Of a DNA stretch of 64,000 nucleotides, positions 63,565-64,000 are shown one piece after another. The notes under the pieces are model-generated. The model made no database searches. It was not told where the DNA came from and worked only from the letters and a program-made list of their open reading frames with translations. Made by a program: the position numbers and the translations under genes. The first letter of the stretch is position 1, and each line of letters begins with the position of its first letter. The DNA is from Cryoendolithus antarcticus (lineage: Eukaryota > Ascomycota > Dothideomycetes > Cladosporiales > Cladosporiaceae). Where the stretch lies: positions 310,001 to 374,000 of the forward strand of contig NAJO01000018.1 in assembly GCA_002077065.1 (NCBI GenBank), in the 5' to 3' direction.

Positions 63565-64000
63565 TTGACCAGACTTACTCACCTCGACAGCTGGCTTCGA
63601 TCTCGCGTCGAGACTGTCTCGACTGGATCAGACTCGGAGCATTCCGGATCTGCCTGGCGAGTCGATGATACCTGCACCCCGACCACCACACTTTACTGGA
63701 ACATTATGGCGTTACGACCCTTGGGATTTTCTCACTTATGATTGCGTTCGAGCGTTTCCTCACTTCCTTTCAACGAACTCAACACTTGGAGCTCTATTTG
63801 ATTACTTTGGCGACTTGGCGACTGGGCGACTGGGAAGATTCAATTGGTTTTTGCGATCTTGTGATACCCACTATAGAGTAGAACTAGATCGACTGCGTGG
63901 AATCGGAGTCTTGGGCCATGGCGAAGGGTGAGCTGGCAGGCTTTGGGATGGCGCTTGGGCTTATGGTGACGCTAGACGGCCGATATGTATGTTAGGCATG
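63565..64000. other. 3' flank with short 8-bp repeat
   Basis: Three copies of a TTGGCGAC-like 8-mer run at about 63807-63830. An 88-codon frame at 63665-63931 has no motif and spans this repeat, so it is not called. The window ends in this flank. Confidence 0.5.

Noticed and set aside
63665..63931. 88-codon frame downstream of the FYVE gene
   Set aside because: Crosses a short 8-bp repeat and has no motif; more likely 3' UTR.

Overview
The window is nuclear DNA from a filamentous ascomycete, most likely a Dothideomycete (the class is my inference). Its genes are dense, lie on both strands, and carry few short introns, mostly 47-67 nt. These have GT donors, CTAAC/CTGAC-like branch sites and AG acceptors. 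The protein set is typically fungal: Pbs2, Dbp6, Sda1, Sec63, PIG-A, GH55, a HET protein and a fungal long-chain alcohol oxidase. I saw no rRNA, tRNA, CRISPR, phage or transposon sequence.

Layout. 0.9-1.2 kb: a broken F-box-like fragment. 1.4-7.4 kb, all minus: a P450, an FAD monooxygenase and glutamate decarboxylase, followed by a divergent amidase (+). 10-19 kb: SEC63 (+), a secreted GH55 glucanase (-) and an aminotransferase (-). 20-25 kb: an APC-type permease (+) and a HET-domain gene (+) whose 3' part holds an expanded acidic tandem repeat. 25-31 kb: a small heat-shock protein (-) with a step-type heat-shock element, SDA1 (+) and the HOG-pathway MAPKK PBS2 (-). 32-44 kb: a PIN-like carrier, an SDR, a CDF metal transporter, a ferric-reductase-like protein, a conserved small protein and a coiled-coil ORF split by an in-frame TGA. 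44-56 kb: DBP6 (-) and PIG-A (+) back to back, a Gln-rich protein (+) and adenosine kinase (-). 56-64 kb: an MFS transporter (-), an alcohol oxidase (-) and a FYVE-finger protein (+).

Most genes are housekeeping (ribosome biogenesis: SDA1, DBP6; ER and GPI: SEC63, PIG-A; signalling: PBS2). The accessory parts are the P450/monooxygenase pair, the HET gene and the broken ORFs. The strongest candidate for something unusual is the HET gene. It appears to use a GC-AG intron to read through an 11-unit, 18-bp repeat array, with a near-perfect 72-bp duplication, before re-entering a HET-like C-terminal tail. Other oddities are a second GC-AG intron in the permease, a possible GT-TG intron at 42.3 kb, a Tyr in place of the DG-motif Asp in the monooxygenase, and two genes cut by single in-frame TGA codons.

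Exon junctions were worked out by hand from frame, splice signals and protein continuity. Family names come from motif recognition, not database searches.
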